Assembly: GCA_020633075.1 (NCBI GenBank)
Contig: JACKEI010000001.1
Coordinates: 1,922,001-1,986,000, forward strand
DNA length: 64,000 nt
Source: Sandaracinaceae bacterium
Lineage (GTDB): Bacteria > Myxococcota_A > Polyangia > Polyangiales > Houyiibacteriaceae
Direction: 5' to 3'
Part shown: positions 1 through 11,100 of the stretch, piece after piece
Position numbering within the stretch: the stretch's first letter is position 1
Layout: each line of letters begins with the position of its first letter
Made by a program: the position numbers and the translations under genes
Notes under the pieces: generated by a model
Told to the model about the DNA's origin: nothing
The model's input: only the letters and a program-made list of their open reading frames with translations
The model's database searches: none

Positions 1-617
1 CCGCCCTCCGTGATGTAGCGCTTGGCGCTCGCGAGCAGCGCCTCGGCGGGGACCACCTCGTGCACCACGCCCTGCTTGAGCGCCTCGTCCGGCGAGAGCT
101 GCTTGCCGGTCATGATGAGCCCCAGCGACGCCTGCACGCCGATCAGGCGCGGCAGACGCTGCGTGCCACCCGCGCCAGGCATGAGCCCCATGCCCGCCTC
201 CGGGAGGCCGATCTTGGCGTGCGGCGCGTCCACCGCGATGCGGCGGTGGCACGCCAGCGCGACCTCGAGGCCGCCGCCCAAGCAGACGCCGTTGATGGCG
301 GCCACCACCGGCTTGCCGCAGGTCTCCATGCGGCGCAGCTGGTCCAGCACCAGGCTGGTCTTGGCCAGCAGGTCGGCTGCGTCGATGGGCCCGCTGCCCA
401 GCGCCTCGATCTGCTTGAGGTCGCCGCCCGCGACGAAGATGCCCTGCTTGCCGCTGGTCAGCACCACGCCCTTCACGGCGTCGTCGGCGACCGCGCGCGC
501 GATGCCGGCGTCGAGCTCCGCGAGCGACTGCCCGTTGAGCACGTTCATGGGCTGGCCCTGCTCGTCCCACGTCAGGATGGCGCAGCCGTCTTCTACCTTG
601 TAGTCGATGATGGTCAC
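1..617 (-). CDS. Enoyl-CoA hydratase domain of a FadB/FadJ-type beta-oxidation alpha subunit (3' end outside window)
   Basis: Catalyses hydration of trans-2-enoyl-CoA in fatty-acid beta-oxidation. The 205 visible residues form a crotonase fold. The glycine-rich GGGLEVALA stretch and the later GLPEAGMGLMPGAGG stretch each carry one of the two glutamates that act in hydratases, and an AGGD oxyanion-hole segment is present. The frame stays open at the left edge, so the gene is longer; in this family, paired with a thiolase, the rest is usually a 3-hydroxyacyl-CoA dehydrogenase, but that part is not seen. The start is a GTG at 617-615, chosen because a GGAGA ribosome-binding site lies about 7 bases upstream and the frame begins with the usual MTIIDYKVED-like opening. 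The thiolase gene ends 19 bp upstream on the same strand, so the two form an operon in the fadI-fadJ order. A stand-alone hydratase is the alternative. Confidence 0.88.
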   Translation of the reverse strand, partial: MTIIDYKVEDGCAILTWDEQGQPMNVLNGQSLAELDAGIARAVADDAVKGVVLTSGKQGIFVAGGDLKQIEALGSGPIDAADLLAKTSLVLDQLRRMETCGKPVVAAINGVCLGGGLEVALACHRRIAVDAPHAKIGLPEAGMGLMPGAGGTQRLPRLIGVQASLGLIMTGKQLSPDEALKQGVVHEVVPAEALLASAKRYITEG

Positions 618-636
618 TGTCGTTCTCCGTGGTCGC

Positions 637-1848
637 TCAGACGCGCTCGATGATGGTGGTGGTGCCCATGCCGGCGCCGACACAGAGGGTGATGAGGCCG
701 CGCTTCAGGTTGCGGCGCTCGAGCTCGTCGAGGACGGTGCCCACGAGCATGCCGCCCGTGGCTCCCAGCGGGTGCCCCATGGCGATGGCCCCGCCGTTCA
801 CGTTGGTGACCTCGTGGGTGATGCCCATGGCGGACATGAAGCGCAGACACACGGAGGCGAACGCCTCGTTGATCTCCCAGATGTCGATGTCGGCGGCGGT
901 GAGCCCGGCGCGCGCGAGGGCCTTCTGCGCCGAGGGCGCCGGCCCAGCCAGCATCAAGCAGGGCTCGGTGCCGATGCTGTAGGAGGTGACGATGCGGGCG
1001 CGGGGCGTGAGACCCAGGCGCTTGCCGGCGGCCTCGTTGCCGAGCAGCACGGCCGACGCGCCGTCCACGATGCCCGAGCTGTTGCCGGCGTGGTGGATGT
1101 GGTTGATGGCTTCCACCTGCGGGTAGCGCTGGATGGCCACCGCGTCGAAGCCGTAGTTCTCACCCATGACCTTGAAGCTGGGCTCGAGCTTGCCCAGGCT
1201 CTCCACGGTGGTCTCGGGGCGGATGAACTCGTCGTGCGCCAGCATGGTCACACCAATGACGTCCAGCACGGGCACGATGGACTTCGCGAAGCGCCCCTCG
1301 TCCCAGGCCTGCTTGGCGCGCCGTTGACTCTCCACGGCGAAGCTGTCCACGTCGTGCCGCGTGTGGCCGTCCAGCGTGGCGAGCAGGTCGGCGCTGACCC
1401 CCTGCGGCACGAAGTGCGTGGGGAACGCGATGGCCGGGTCCGTGGCCCAGGCGCCACCCGCCGCACCCATGGGCACGCGGCTCATGCTCTCGACGCCACC
1501 GCCGATGACCACGTCCGCGTCGCCTGCCTTGATCTTGGCGGCCGCGAGGTTGACGGCCTCCAGCCCGGAGGAGCAGAAGCGGTTCACCTGGAAGCCCGGC
1601 ACGCTCTCGTCGAAGCCGGCGGCCATGGCGGCCAGGCGACCGATGTTGGCGCCCTGCTCCATCACGGGCTCGACGCAGCCGAGGATGACGTCGTCGATGG
1701 CCGCGCTGTCGAAGTTGCCGCGTGTGGGCAGGGCCGAAAGCACGGTCTTCGCGAGATGGAGCGGCGTGGCGTCGGCCAGGCTGCCGTCCTTCTTGCGACC
1801 TTTGCCGCGTGGCGTGCGCACGGCGTCGTAGATGAAGCACTCGGTCAT
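637..1848 (-). CDS. Acetyl-CoA acyltransferase (thiolase, beta-oxidation beta subunit)
   Basis: Thiolytic cleavage of 3-ketoacyl-CoA, the last step of beta-oxidation, in the cytoplasm; 403 aa, a normal thiolase length. All catalytic elements are visible: nucleophilic Cys92 in RFCSSG, the NEAFA segment, His359 in GHPLGATGG and Cys389 in CVGAGMG. The ATG at 1848 is chosen because the protein then opens with MTECFIYDAVRTPRGK, the typical thiolase start; a longer open frame to 2010 adds an Arg/Ser-rich stretch with no thiolase character. The ribosome-binding site is weak. The next gene, 19 bp downstream, is the matching hydratase/dehydrogenase subunit. A candidate promoter and a palindromic operator-like site lie 69-105 bp upstream. 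FadA and FadI types are not separable here, although the hydratase context favours a degradative enzyme over a biosynthetic AtoB/PhaA type. Confidence 0.93.
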   Translation of the reverse strand: MTECFIYDAVRTPRGKGRKKDGSLADATPLHLAKTVLSALPTRGNFDSAAIDDVILGCVEPVMEQGANIGRLAAMAAGFDESVPGFQVNRFCSSGLEAVNLAAAKIKAGDADVVIGGGVESMSRVPMGAAGGAWATDPAIAFPTHFVPQGVSADLLATLDGHTRHDVDSFAVESQRRAKQAWDEGRFAKSIVPVLDVIGVTMLAHDEFIRPETTVESLGKLEPSFKVMGENYGFDAVAIQRYPQVEAINHIHHAGNSSGIVDGASAVLLGNEAAGKRLGLTPRARIVTSYSIGTEPCLMLAGPAPSAQKALARAGLTAADIDIWEINEAFASVCLRFMSAMGITHEVTNVNGGAIAMGHPLGATGGMLVGTVLDELERRNLKRGLITLCVGAGMGTTTIIERV

Positions 1849-2151
1849 GGGGATACCCTGGGGGCTCGGGGGCTCGGATGAGGGGCAGCACGCGGCCAGG
1901 GGCCACAGCGCCAAACTGGAACACGTTCTAGTTCGAAAGAGCGCGGCGAGCAAGCGGGCTTCGACGGTGGACGGGCTCGAGCGGAGTCCAACGGCGCGCT
2001 GGCGCAGCACCCGTGGGCGCGCGTCGTCCGGCAGAGAACGCGGCCGGCATCTGACGGAACGAGGAAACCCCGGTCGAGTGACTCAGAGGTCTCTCGCCGG
2101 GGCCCGCGTCGTGGCTCGCGTGCCCGGGTGACGCCGGGCCGCGCGCTCAGG
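1849..2151. other. Intergenic region: leader of the beta-oxidation operon and 3' flank of the giant TPR gene
   Basis: This 303-bp gap between two same-strand genes holds no convincing gene. It contains the candidate promoter/operator described separately. No clear terminator with a T-run follows the giant TPR gene, so read-through toward the thiolase is possible. Confidence 0.6.
1917..1953 (-). promoter_or_regulatory. Candidate promoter with overlapping AACnnGTT palindrome (TetR-type operator)
   Basis: On the minus strand TTGCTC (1948-1953) and TAGAAC (1925-1930) are spaced by 17 bp, a passable housekeeping promoter with 3/6 and 4/6 matches. The -10 element lies inside an imperfect 16-bp palindrome (1916-1931) whose core fits the pattern TnnAACnnGTTnnA. 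That pattern is known for KstR-type TetR repressors of lipid catabolism in actinobacteria, and similar palindromes are used by other TetR-family lipid regulators. An operator on the -10 box just upstream of a thiolase gene suggests repression lifted by an acyl-CoA. The regulator itself is not in the window. Confidence 0.45.
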
Positions 2152-5100
2152 TCAGACCTGAATCTGGATACCGAGGCCCTCGCGCAGCGCGAAGTACTGC
2201 TCGGACACGCTGAAGAGCACCAGCTCCTTCAGCTTGTCGCCCGGGGGCAGGTCCGCCGAGCCGGCCGGCGGCAGCTGACGCACCAGGTTGGCGGCGGTCT
2301 CGAGGTCGTTGCAGAGCAGGAAGCCTGCGCGGATCGCGGTGGACTCCACGCACTGCATCCAGACCTTCACGTCGGCTGCACCACCTGCATCGATGAAGCG
2401 GCGGCAGAGCGCACGCAGGCTGTCCACCTGCGCCTGTTGGAAGTGCGGCAGCAGCTGCTGCGCCCACTGGTCCACCTGCGGGTCCGCCGCCCCCACACCC
2501 GCGATGCGAAGCGCGGCCAAGAGGACCATGCGCAGCTCCGTGTGGGACTGCAGCATGGTGCGGATGAAGTGCTCGCCGCGGTAGTATGCGAGGTGCCGAC
2601 CGATCAGGAAGGTGAGGTCCTGAGGCTTGTACCCCGTGAGCACGCCGTTGCCGGCGATGACCGACGGGAGCGGCTTGCTGCACTGGTCGGCCATGCCGCC
2701 GGGCACGTTCTGCAAGACGAAGAGCCGCGGCTGGATGGCCAGGTTCATCACCTGCATCACGAACCCGAAGGTGCGCGCGAACATGACGTCCGACGTGGCG
2801 ACGTCCACCGGCTTGTGCTGGTGCAGGTTGAGCGCCTGATCGGACGCGCCCTTCACGGCGAAGAGGGGAACCGCCATGAGCTCGAAGATCTTCGAGAGCA
2901 CGAGGTCCTCGTCCGGATGGAAGAGCAGCTTGAGCCAGCGCTCGTTGTCGATGCGCGAGGTCGGCCGGATCATGCCTTCCTGCTTGTACTGCTGGAAGAA
3001 CTGCTGCTGCTCGTTGTCGGCCTTCTTCAAGAACGACAGGGTCGCCGCCACGCACCAGGCCTTGTCGTAGGCGCGCGCGTCGAAGTAGAGCTTGTAGAGC
3101 GCGCGGTAGGACTCCACGCGGTTGGGGTCGCGCTTCAGCAGCCACTGGTGCTCGCCGATGGCCTCGGCGTTCTTGCCGTCCATGGCCGAGTAGAGCTCTG
3201 CCAGGATGACGTGCACCGTGTCGGCTTCGGGGTTGATGCCCGACGCCATCCGGAACGCCTCGGCCGCCGAGTCGAAGTTCTTCTGACGGTCGCGGTAGAT
3301 GATGCCGAGGGTGTGCAGCAGGTTGAACTGCAGCTCCTTCATGTCCGGCATGTTGATGATGCGGTGAAGCATCTTGCGGTACGCGCGCTCGAGACCCTTC
3401 CAGTCCTTCTTCTCGGTGAGGATCTTGTTGATCGCCTCGAAGGCCTTCAGCTCCTTCGGGTTCGTGTCGAGCGCCTCGTTGAACTTGTCGATGGCGCCGT
3501 CCACGTCCTTCAGCTCGTCGCGCCGGATGACGGCCACGGTGTAGCTGAACTTCGCACGGGCGGTCTCGCGCTTGTCGGCAGCGGAGATCTGCTCGATGAT
3601 GTCGATGGCCTCTTCCCACTGCTTGGTGCGCTGGTACGCAGCCAACAGCTTGTGGAGCACCGGGTGGTCGTCCGGCTTGAGGTAGGTCGCCTCGCGGTAG
3701 GACTCGATGGCCTTGCCCGGGTTCTTCTGCTTGTCGTTCCAGAGGTCACCGACCTCGACGTTCAAGTTGAAGCGCTCGTCTTCGGTCTCGGCGACCTCGA
3801 GGATCTGCTTCTTGTAGTGGATGACCTGGTCCCACTTCTGCTGCTCTTCGTAGAGCGCGATGACCGCTTCGAGCGTCGGCCTGTGGAAGGCGTCCTCCTC
3901 GAGGGCCTTGTCGAACATGTTGAGCGCCTTGCGCTTCTCGTCCTGCTCGCGCTTGACCACACCGAGGCGGTAGAAGATGTCCGTGATCTCCTCGCGTCCG
4001 AGTGAGTCGCGATGGTGCACCAAGAGCATCTGGTAGAACTTGAAGGCCTTCTCCCAGTCCTTGGCCGCGTAGTACGCCGCCGCGACGCCCGTGAGCGAGG
4101 GCAGATGCGCGGAGTCGATCTGGTAGGCCTTGTTGTAGGCCTTGATCGCCTCCTCGGTGTTGCCCACGGCCAGCGCGGACTCACCCAGCATGAGCGCAAG
4201 ACGGTGCTGCTCGTCCTGCTCGCGCTTGGCGGCGCGCTTCCCCAACAAGTAGAGCAGCGGATACGCCTCGGCGTGCTGTCCAAGACCGAAGTGGTGCTCC
4301 GCCAGCGGCAGCGCGGCCTCCTCGTTGTCCTCGTCGAACGCCAGCGCCTGCGCGAAGGCGGCCACGGCCTTCTCCGGCTCGTCGAGGTTGTCGGCGTAGA
4401 CCCGACCCAGATCCACGAGGCGCTCGGACTTCACCCGCTCGCTCTCGGTGTACTCCACCTCCTGCTGCAGCGTCTTCGACGCGGAGAGCCAGTCGGCGGA
4501 GTCGAGGTGGATCTTGCGGAGCGCTTCCAGTGAGGGAAGGTGCCCGGGGTTGACGTCCAGCGCGGCCTCGAAGTGCTCGAGGGCGCCACCGCGGTCACCC
4601 AGCTCGTCCTCGAGGATGCGACCCATGCGGAAGCGCAGGTCGATGATCTCCTCGGGGTCGTCGATGAGCTTCACCAGCTGGCCCATCATGTCGAGGGCCG
4701 AGCTGTGGTCGCCCCGCTCCTCGTAGAGGCGGGTCAGCGCGTCGAGCGACTCGACCTCCTCCTCGTCCACCGAGAGGGCGTTGAGGTAGCTGTCGATGGC
4801 GCGGTCCAAGTCCTTGAGGGACTGCGCAAACACCTCACCAGAGGCCTTGTGGAGACGGACCTTCTCGGCGCGATCGGGCGTCGCTTGGACGTGACGCTCG
4901 TAGGTGTCGATCAGCTTGTCCCACTCCTGCATGCCCCGGTAGATCCGTGCCAGGCCGTTGAGCGAGGGCTCGTGGTTCGGGTCGATGTCGACCACCTGCT
5001 CGAGCCGGTCGGCTGCGATGGCCGGTCGGACGAACTCCTCTTCCTGCATGAGCGCGATGCGCGTGAGCAGCGCGATGCGCTCACGCTCCGTCTCGGCGAT

Positions 5101-8100
5101 CTCCAGCTGCCGCTCCAGCACCTCGAGCAGGCCCTGATACTGCGCGGTCTGCGCGTACAGGCGCTCGAGGCCCTTCATGGCCACGATGTTCATGTCGTCC
5201 GCTTCGAAGACCTCGCGGTACACGCGGATGCCGTCGGCGGGCTTGCCCAGGCGGTCCTCGTAGAGCTCGGCCAGCTGCAGCTTCGCTGCCAGGATGGCCG
5301 GCTGCTCGGTGAGCGCGGCCGCCTTGCGCTGGAGGATACCCAGCAGCTCGGGGAAGCGTTGCTCACGTCGCAGGACACCCTCGAGCGCGGTGAGCGCGGC
5401 CACGTTGGCGGGCGCCACCTCCAGGGCCTGGGTGTAGTACTGCCCTGCCTGCTCGGGGATGTTGAGGTGCGTGTCCGCCAGCTGGCCCATCTGGACGTAC
5501 GTGTCGGCCAGCACCTCTGGGTCGTCGGTCATCTCGACCAAGCGCCCCAGCACCTGCGCCAACGTGTCCCACTGCTTGGTCGAGCGGTAGAGCTCGGCCA
5601 TCTGCTGCATGGCGGGGACGTTGTTCGCGTCGATCGCCAGGATCTGCTGGTAGTACGGGATGGCGTACTCGGGGTGACCGAGCTCCTGTCCGTACCACTT
5701 GGCGCAGTTGAGACAGATCGCGATCTTGGTCTCGGCGTCGTCCGTCTCCTGGAGCGCCGCGTTGGCGGCCGCGAGGAGCTCGTTCCACTTCTTGGTCTTG
5801 CGAGTGATGTCCTCGAGCTTCTCGGCGGTGCGCTGGTTCGTGAAGTTCACGTTCCAAGCGAGGAGCAGCGCGTCGAAGGCCTGGTCGAGCTGCTGGAGCT
5901 TGCCCTCGTTGACCTGGGCGACCTTGCACAGCAGCGAGACCTGCTCCTCCGAGCTGTCGGTGTTCTCGACGCGCTGGACGTAGACCTCGATGAGGTCTTC
6001 CCAGCGGCCCGCCGCAGTGTGCAGAGCCTCGAGGCGCGAGAACGCCACGTTGTGCATCGGCTCGAGCTCGGCGATGCGATGGAAGGCGCTGGTGCCACGG
6101 TCTGCGTCGCCGTACTCACCGGCCCACGTGTTGGCGATGGCGAGCAGCTGCGCGATCTTGTCGTTCGGGTTCTGGAGCGCGTTGACACGCTGCTCCATGA
6201 CGCCGATCGCCTCCTCCCACATACCCTCGTTGCGGTAGATGACCTCGAGAGCGGCGAGCGCGTCGAAGTGCGCGGGGTTGACGTCGAGCGCGTTGCGGTA
6301 GGCCTCGGCCGCGTCCAACGGCTGCTCCAGCTGCGACGCGTAGAGGTGGCCCAGCTGCATGTGGACGTGCGTGATGGCGGCATCGTCCATGGTCGCCGCG
6401 CCGGCGTCGACCGTGCGGTGGAGGGTGTCCGCCAGCTCGTGCCACTGCTGCCCGGCGCGGTAGATCTCGCTGATGTTCGCGAGCGCCACGGTGTTGCCGG
6501 GCTCGATGGCCAGCACCTCTTCCCAGGCGTCGAGCGCGTTGCGGTCGCGCTGTAGCTTCTCGTACCAGACGCGACCCAGGTCGGTGTAGATGGCCTTGCG
6601 CTGCTCCTCGTCGCTGGTGATGGCCACCTCGCGGTCCAGCACCTCGACCAGGTCCTTCCAGTTCTCTGCGTTGGCGTAGATGGAGCCGAGCGCGTTGAGC
6701 GCCTCCACGTCTTCGCCGCGCAGCTCGAGGACCTGCTTCCAGAGCGTCACGCCCTGCTCCGGGTCACCCAGCTCCACGGTGGCGAGGCGCGCCATCTTGG
6801 CCGTGATGTCGCCCTGCTGAGCGTCTCCGAAGACGACCCCCAGCTCCTTCTGGAATACGGCGAACAGGTTCGCCCAGTCCTCTTGGCGAGTGTAGATGAC
6901 CTGCAGCGCGCGGATGCTCTCGGCGTGCTCCGGCTCGAGCTCGTCGAGGATGCGGCGGAACACCGCGATGGCCTCCTCGGTGCGACCCAGCTGCTCCTCG
7001 AGGACGGTGCCGAGGCGGAAGGAGAAGTCCACCTTGTCGACGCTGTCCGAAGACGCGGCGACGCGCATCTTCAGCACCTCCGACAGCGCGTGCATCGCGC
7101 CGTTGGCCACGTAGATGCGGTCCAAGGCCTCGAGCGCGTCCGCGTCCGCGGGATCCACGCTGAGCACGAAGCGGAAGGTCTCCTCCGCGCGCGCCACGTC
7201 GGCCAGCTCTTCCTCGTACACGCGAGCCAGCCGCTTCCCGAGCGCGACCTTCTGCTCCGCGTCCTCGGTCCGCGCCAGCGCGTCCACGTAGGTGTTGGCG
7301 AGCTGCGCCCAGTGGTCCAGGACCGACCCGAGGCGCTCCACCTCCGCCAACGTCTGCTCGTTGCTGGGATCCTCGAGCAGCGCACGCTGCACCCAGACGT
7401 AGGCCCGGTCGTGGTCCGCCGCGCGCTCCTCGGCGATCTCCGCGATGCGCTGCATCATGTGCACGCGCTCGTGGGGGTCGCTCTGGTAGTTGAGCTGCAC
7501 CTCGTGCACGTTGAGCAGCCGGTCCCAGGACTCGCTCATGCGGTAGATGGGCTCGATGATCTCACCGATCATGAGCGGCCGCACGCCCTCCGCGAAGAGC
7601 AGCTCGAGCGCGCTCATGGCCGGCTGGTGCTCCGGCGCGGCCGCGAGGATCTCGCGGTACTGCTCGATGGCGCTGTCCACGTCGCCCAGGTGGTGCTGAT
7701 ACACCTGACCGAGGCGGAACTGGTTGTTCAGGATCTCGTCCGGGGTCGCCGCGACCTGAATCTGGAGACGGAGCACGCCCGCCAGCTCGGCGTAGCGCTC
7801 AGTGCCCTCGTACAGGCGGTCGAGGGCGTTGATCGCCTCGAGGTTCGTGTCGTGCGCACCAAGCACGATGGTGTAGCGGTCGATCGCGCGGTCCACGTCG
7901 CCGACCTGCACCTCGTAGATCTGCGCAGTGCGCAGCGCCATGTCGACCACGTCGTGCGGGGCGTCACGACGAATGCGCTCCACCTCGACATCGTACAGAC
8001 GTGTCACGTCGTTCCAGCCGTTGACGATGTCCGCCAACCGCTGCAGCGACCCGAGGGTCACCTCGTTGTTGTTGTCCAGCGGGAGAGCACGCGCGTACGC

Positions 8101-11100
8101 ATCGAAGGCCTCGCGCGTCTGGTCGAGGTGGAGCTCGTGCAGCTCGGCCACCTGATGCAGCAGCTCGACCGACCGCATGGGGTCTTCTTCGTGCTGGATC
8201 TGCACCTCGTGCACCGCGATGAGACGGGCCGACTCACCCAGCTGCCGATAGATGGGCTCCAACACGCCCGCCGCGGCGACGGGCTCGGTGCCCTCGGCGA
8301 TCATCGCCTCGAGCGCGGCCGTGGTGGGCGCGTGCGCGGGGTCCACGTCCAAGATGTCGCGGTAGATGTCCACCGCGCGCGTCGCGTCGTTCAGGCGACG
8401 ATGCCACAGCTCCGCGATGCGGTAGCGGTAGGAGATGACCTCCATCGGCTCCTGCGCGAGCTCAGCCTCACGCTCGAGCACACTCATGAGCTCCTGCCAG
8501 TTCTCGGTCGTCTGGTAGAGCTGATCCAGACGCTGAATCGCCGTCAGGTCCTCGGGGTCGATCTCCAGGATGCGCTGGTAGGTGTCGATGGCCTTCGCCA
8601 CGTCGTTGAGCTCACGCTCGTACACGGCGCCCATCTCGACGTAGATGCGCTTCTTCTCGTCCGGGTCGTAGACGATGTCCGCCTTACGCTCGTAGACCGA
8701 GAGCAGCTGCGGCCACTGCTCTAGCCGCAGGTGCAGCTCGATCAGCTTGTCGAGAGCCTGCTGGTCCTCGGTGTCGATCTCGAGCACCTTGCCGTAGACG
8801 CCAATGGCCGCCTCGGGGCGCTCCAGCAGCTCTTCGTAGATCTGGGCGCCACGGAAGAGGTGTGCCTTCTGCTCGTCCGGATCCGTGAGCATGCCGCTCT
8901 TGGTCAGGTAGATCGCGGCAAGGTCCTCGTAGCGCTCGCTCAGGTGGAACAGGCGCTCGAGCGCGCCAGCCGCCTCGAGGTGCTGGTCGTCGAGCTCGAG
9001 CACGCGACGGTAGTGCTGGATGGCGCGCTCGGTGTCTCCGAGCTGCTCCTCGCGGATCTCGGCCGCCTTCACGTGCAGGCTCGCCGCGAGGACGGGGTCT
9101 TCCACCGTCGCGACGCGCTCTTCGTAGACTGCGGCGAGCTGTTCGGCGCCGCCGATCATCAAGTTGAGGCGGTCGAGCTGCGCCTGCGTGGTGGCGTTCG
9201 CCGGGTCCTCGGCGAGCGCGCGCGCCATGGCGGAGAAGGCCGACTGCGCGTCGTCCAGAGCCTCTTCGTGGAGCTCGCTGATGCGGTGCAGCAGCTGCAC
9301 GCGTCGCTCGGGGGAGCTGGCGTGGGTGGCCTGGATCTCGTGCACGCCGATGAGCTTCTGGTACTCGGAGTGCGTGAGGTAGATGGGCTCGAGGATCTCG
9401 GCGATGACCACCTGATGCTCCGGCTGCGCCAGGAGCCGCTCCAGCGCCGTCGTCGCCGCCGCGTTCGACGGGTCGCGGTCCAGGACGTTGCGGTAGATCT
9501 CGATGGCCGCCTCGGTGGCGTTCATCCGCGTCTCGCGCAGCTGCGCGAGCTGCAGCATCAGCTCGATCTGACGGTCCGGGTCGTCGGCCATGGCCAGCTG
9601 GCGGTCGACGTTGTCGGCCAGCTCGGTCCACATCTCTTGCCGTGCGAACAGGCCGTCCAGCGCGGCGAGCGCGTTCTGGCTCGTGGGGTCGATCTCCAGG
9701 ATCTCCCGGTGCAGAGAGATCGCGGCCTCGGGCTCCTCCAGGTACTCGTCGTGAATGAGCGCCATCTGGGACAGCAGGAGCTCTTGCTCACCCGGATCGG
9801 TCGAGATCGAGACGCGGCTGCGCAGCACACCGACGAGAGCGCTCCAACGCTCGGTGCGGCGGTAGAGGTTCTCGAGGGCTTCCAGCACTTCGAGGTCTGC
9901 GGGATCGAGGTCGAGCACCTTGCGGTACGCACTCACGGCCCCGTCGACGTTGCTCAGCTGCGTGTCGTAGATCTGCGCGGCCTTGATCCACAGCGTGCGC
10001 GCCAGGTCGGTGTCCTCGACGCTCCCGGCGAGCTCACCCACCAGCTCCACCAGCGCGGCGAAGTTGTCCTGCTCGATGGCCATGGCCTCGAGGCGCGCGA
10101 GCGTGTTGGCATCCGAAGGGGCCTCACGCAGGGCCTCACAGAAGGCGTCGAAGGCCTTCTGTGGGTTCTCGATCTGATACGCGTAGACATCGCCGATCTG
10201 CGTGAGCAGCTCGAGCCGGTCCGCCGAATCTTCGGTGCCGCGATGCAGCACGCGCAAGGCACGGATCAGGCGCTCGTTCTCTTCGCGCACCTGGTAGATC
10301 GGCACGAGGATGCGCGCCGCCTGGACGCCCACGGCTTCGTCGACGAGCAGAGCCTCGAGGGCCTCTCGGGCGCCGTCATGCTCCGGGAGCGCGCTGACGA
10401 CCTCTTGATAGAGCTCGACGGCACGAACCTTCTGATCGAGGTGCTCTTCGAGCGCCCGCCCCAGTCGGAACTTGAGCGCGGCCTCTTCCTCCGGCGACTC
10501 GGCCAGGAGGATGCGACGCTCGACGATGTCGGCGAAGTCGGACCACGCGCCCTGCCCCTCGAAGAGCTCGTCGAGCGCTCGGTAGGCGTCGACCTCGGCG
10601 TCGCCGTACTCGGCGAGGATCGCCTGGTAGGCCTCGACGGCGTGCGCGGGGTCGGCCAGCTCGTTCACGAACAGCGATGCGCGCGCGTACGCCATCTGGC
10701 GCCGCGCCTCGGGGTCCGACTCGAGCTCGATGCGCCGGTCGTAGATGCCCAGCATGTCGCTGAAGCGCTCGGTCTGACGGTAGAGCTCCGCGAGGGCAGA
10801 GATGGCCCCCTCGTGGTCCGGGACCTCGTCGTACACGACGCGGTACTGGGCGATCGCGTCATCGATGCGCTCCGCCTGAGTCAGCACGCCACCAAAGCTC
10901 ATGCGGAGCTCGGTGATCTCGGCGGGATCGGTGCCCGACTCGATGGCGCTGGCGTACGCCGCGATGACCCGGTCCACTCCGCCTTCGACGCCACCCGAGA
11001 GGCGGTCGACGTCCTCGCGCACGACCTCTTGGTGGGGCGCGACCCCGAACGCCTCGAGATACTTCTCGAACGCCTGCTCGGGCGCGCGCAGGCGCTCCTC

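Noticed and set aside
607..1881. A 424-codon plus-strand frame opposite the thiolase
   Set aside because: The minus-strand frame has all thiolase catalytic residues; the plus-strand product is Gly/Ala/Val/His-rich without motifs.
1849..2010. N-terminal extension of the thiolase to an ATG at 2010
   Set aside because: The added 54 residues are Arg/Ser/Leu-rich and would pass through the promoter/operator. The normal thiolase start is at 1848.
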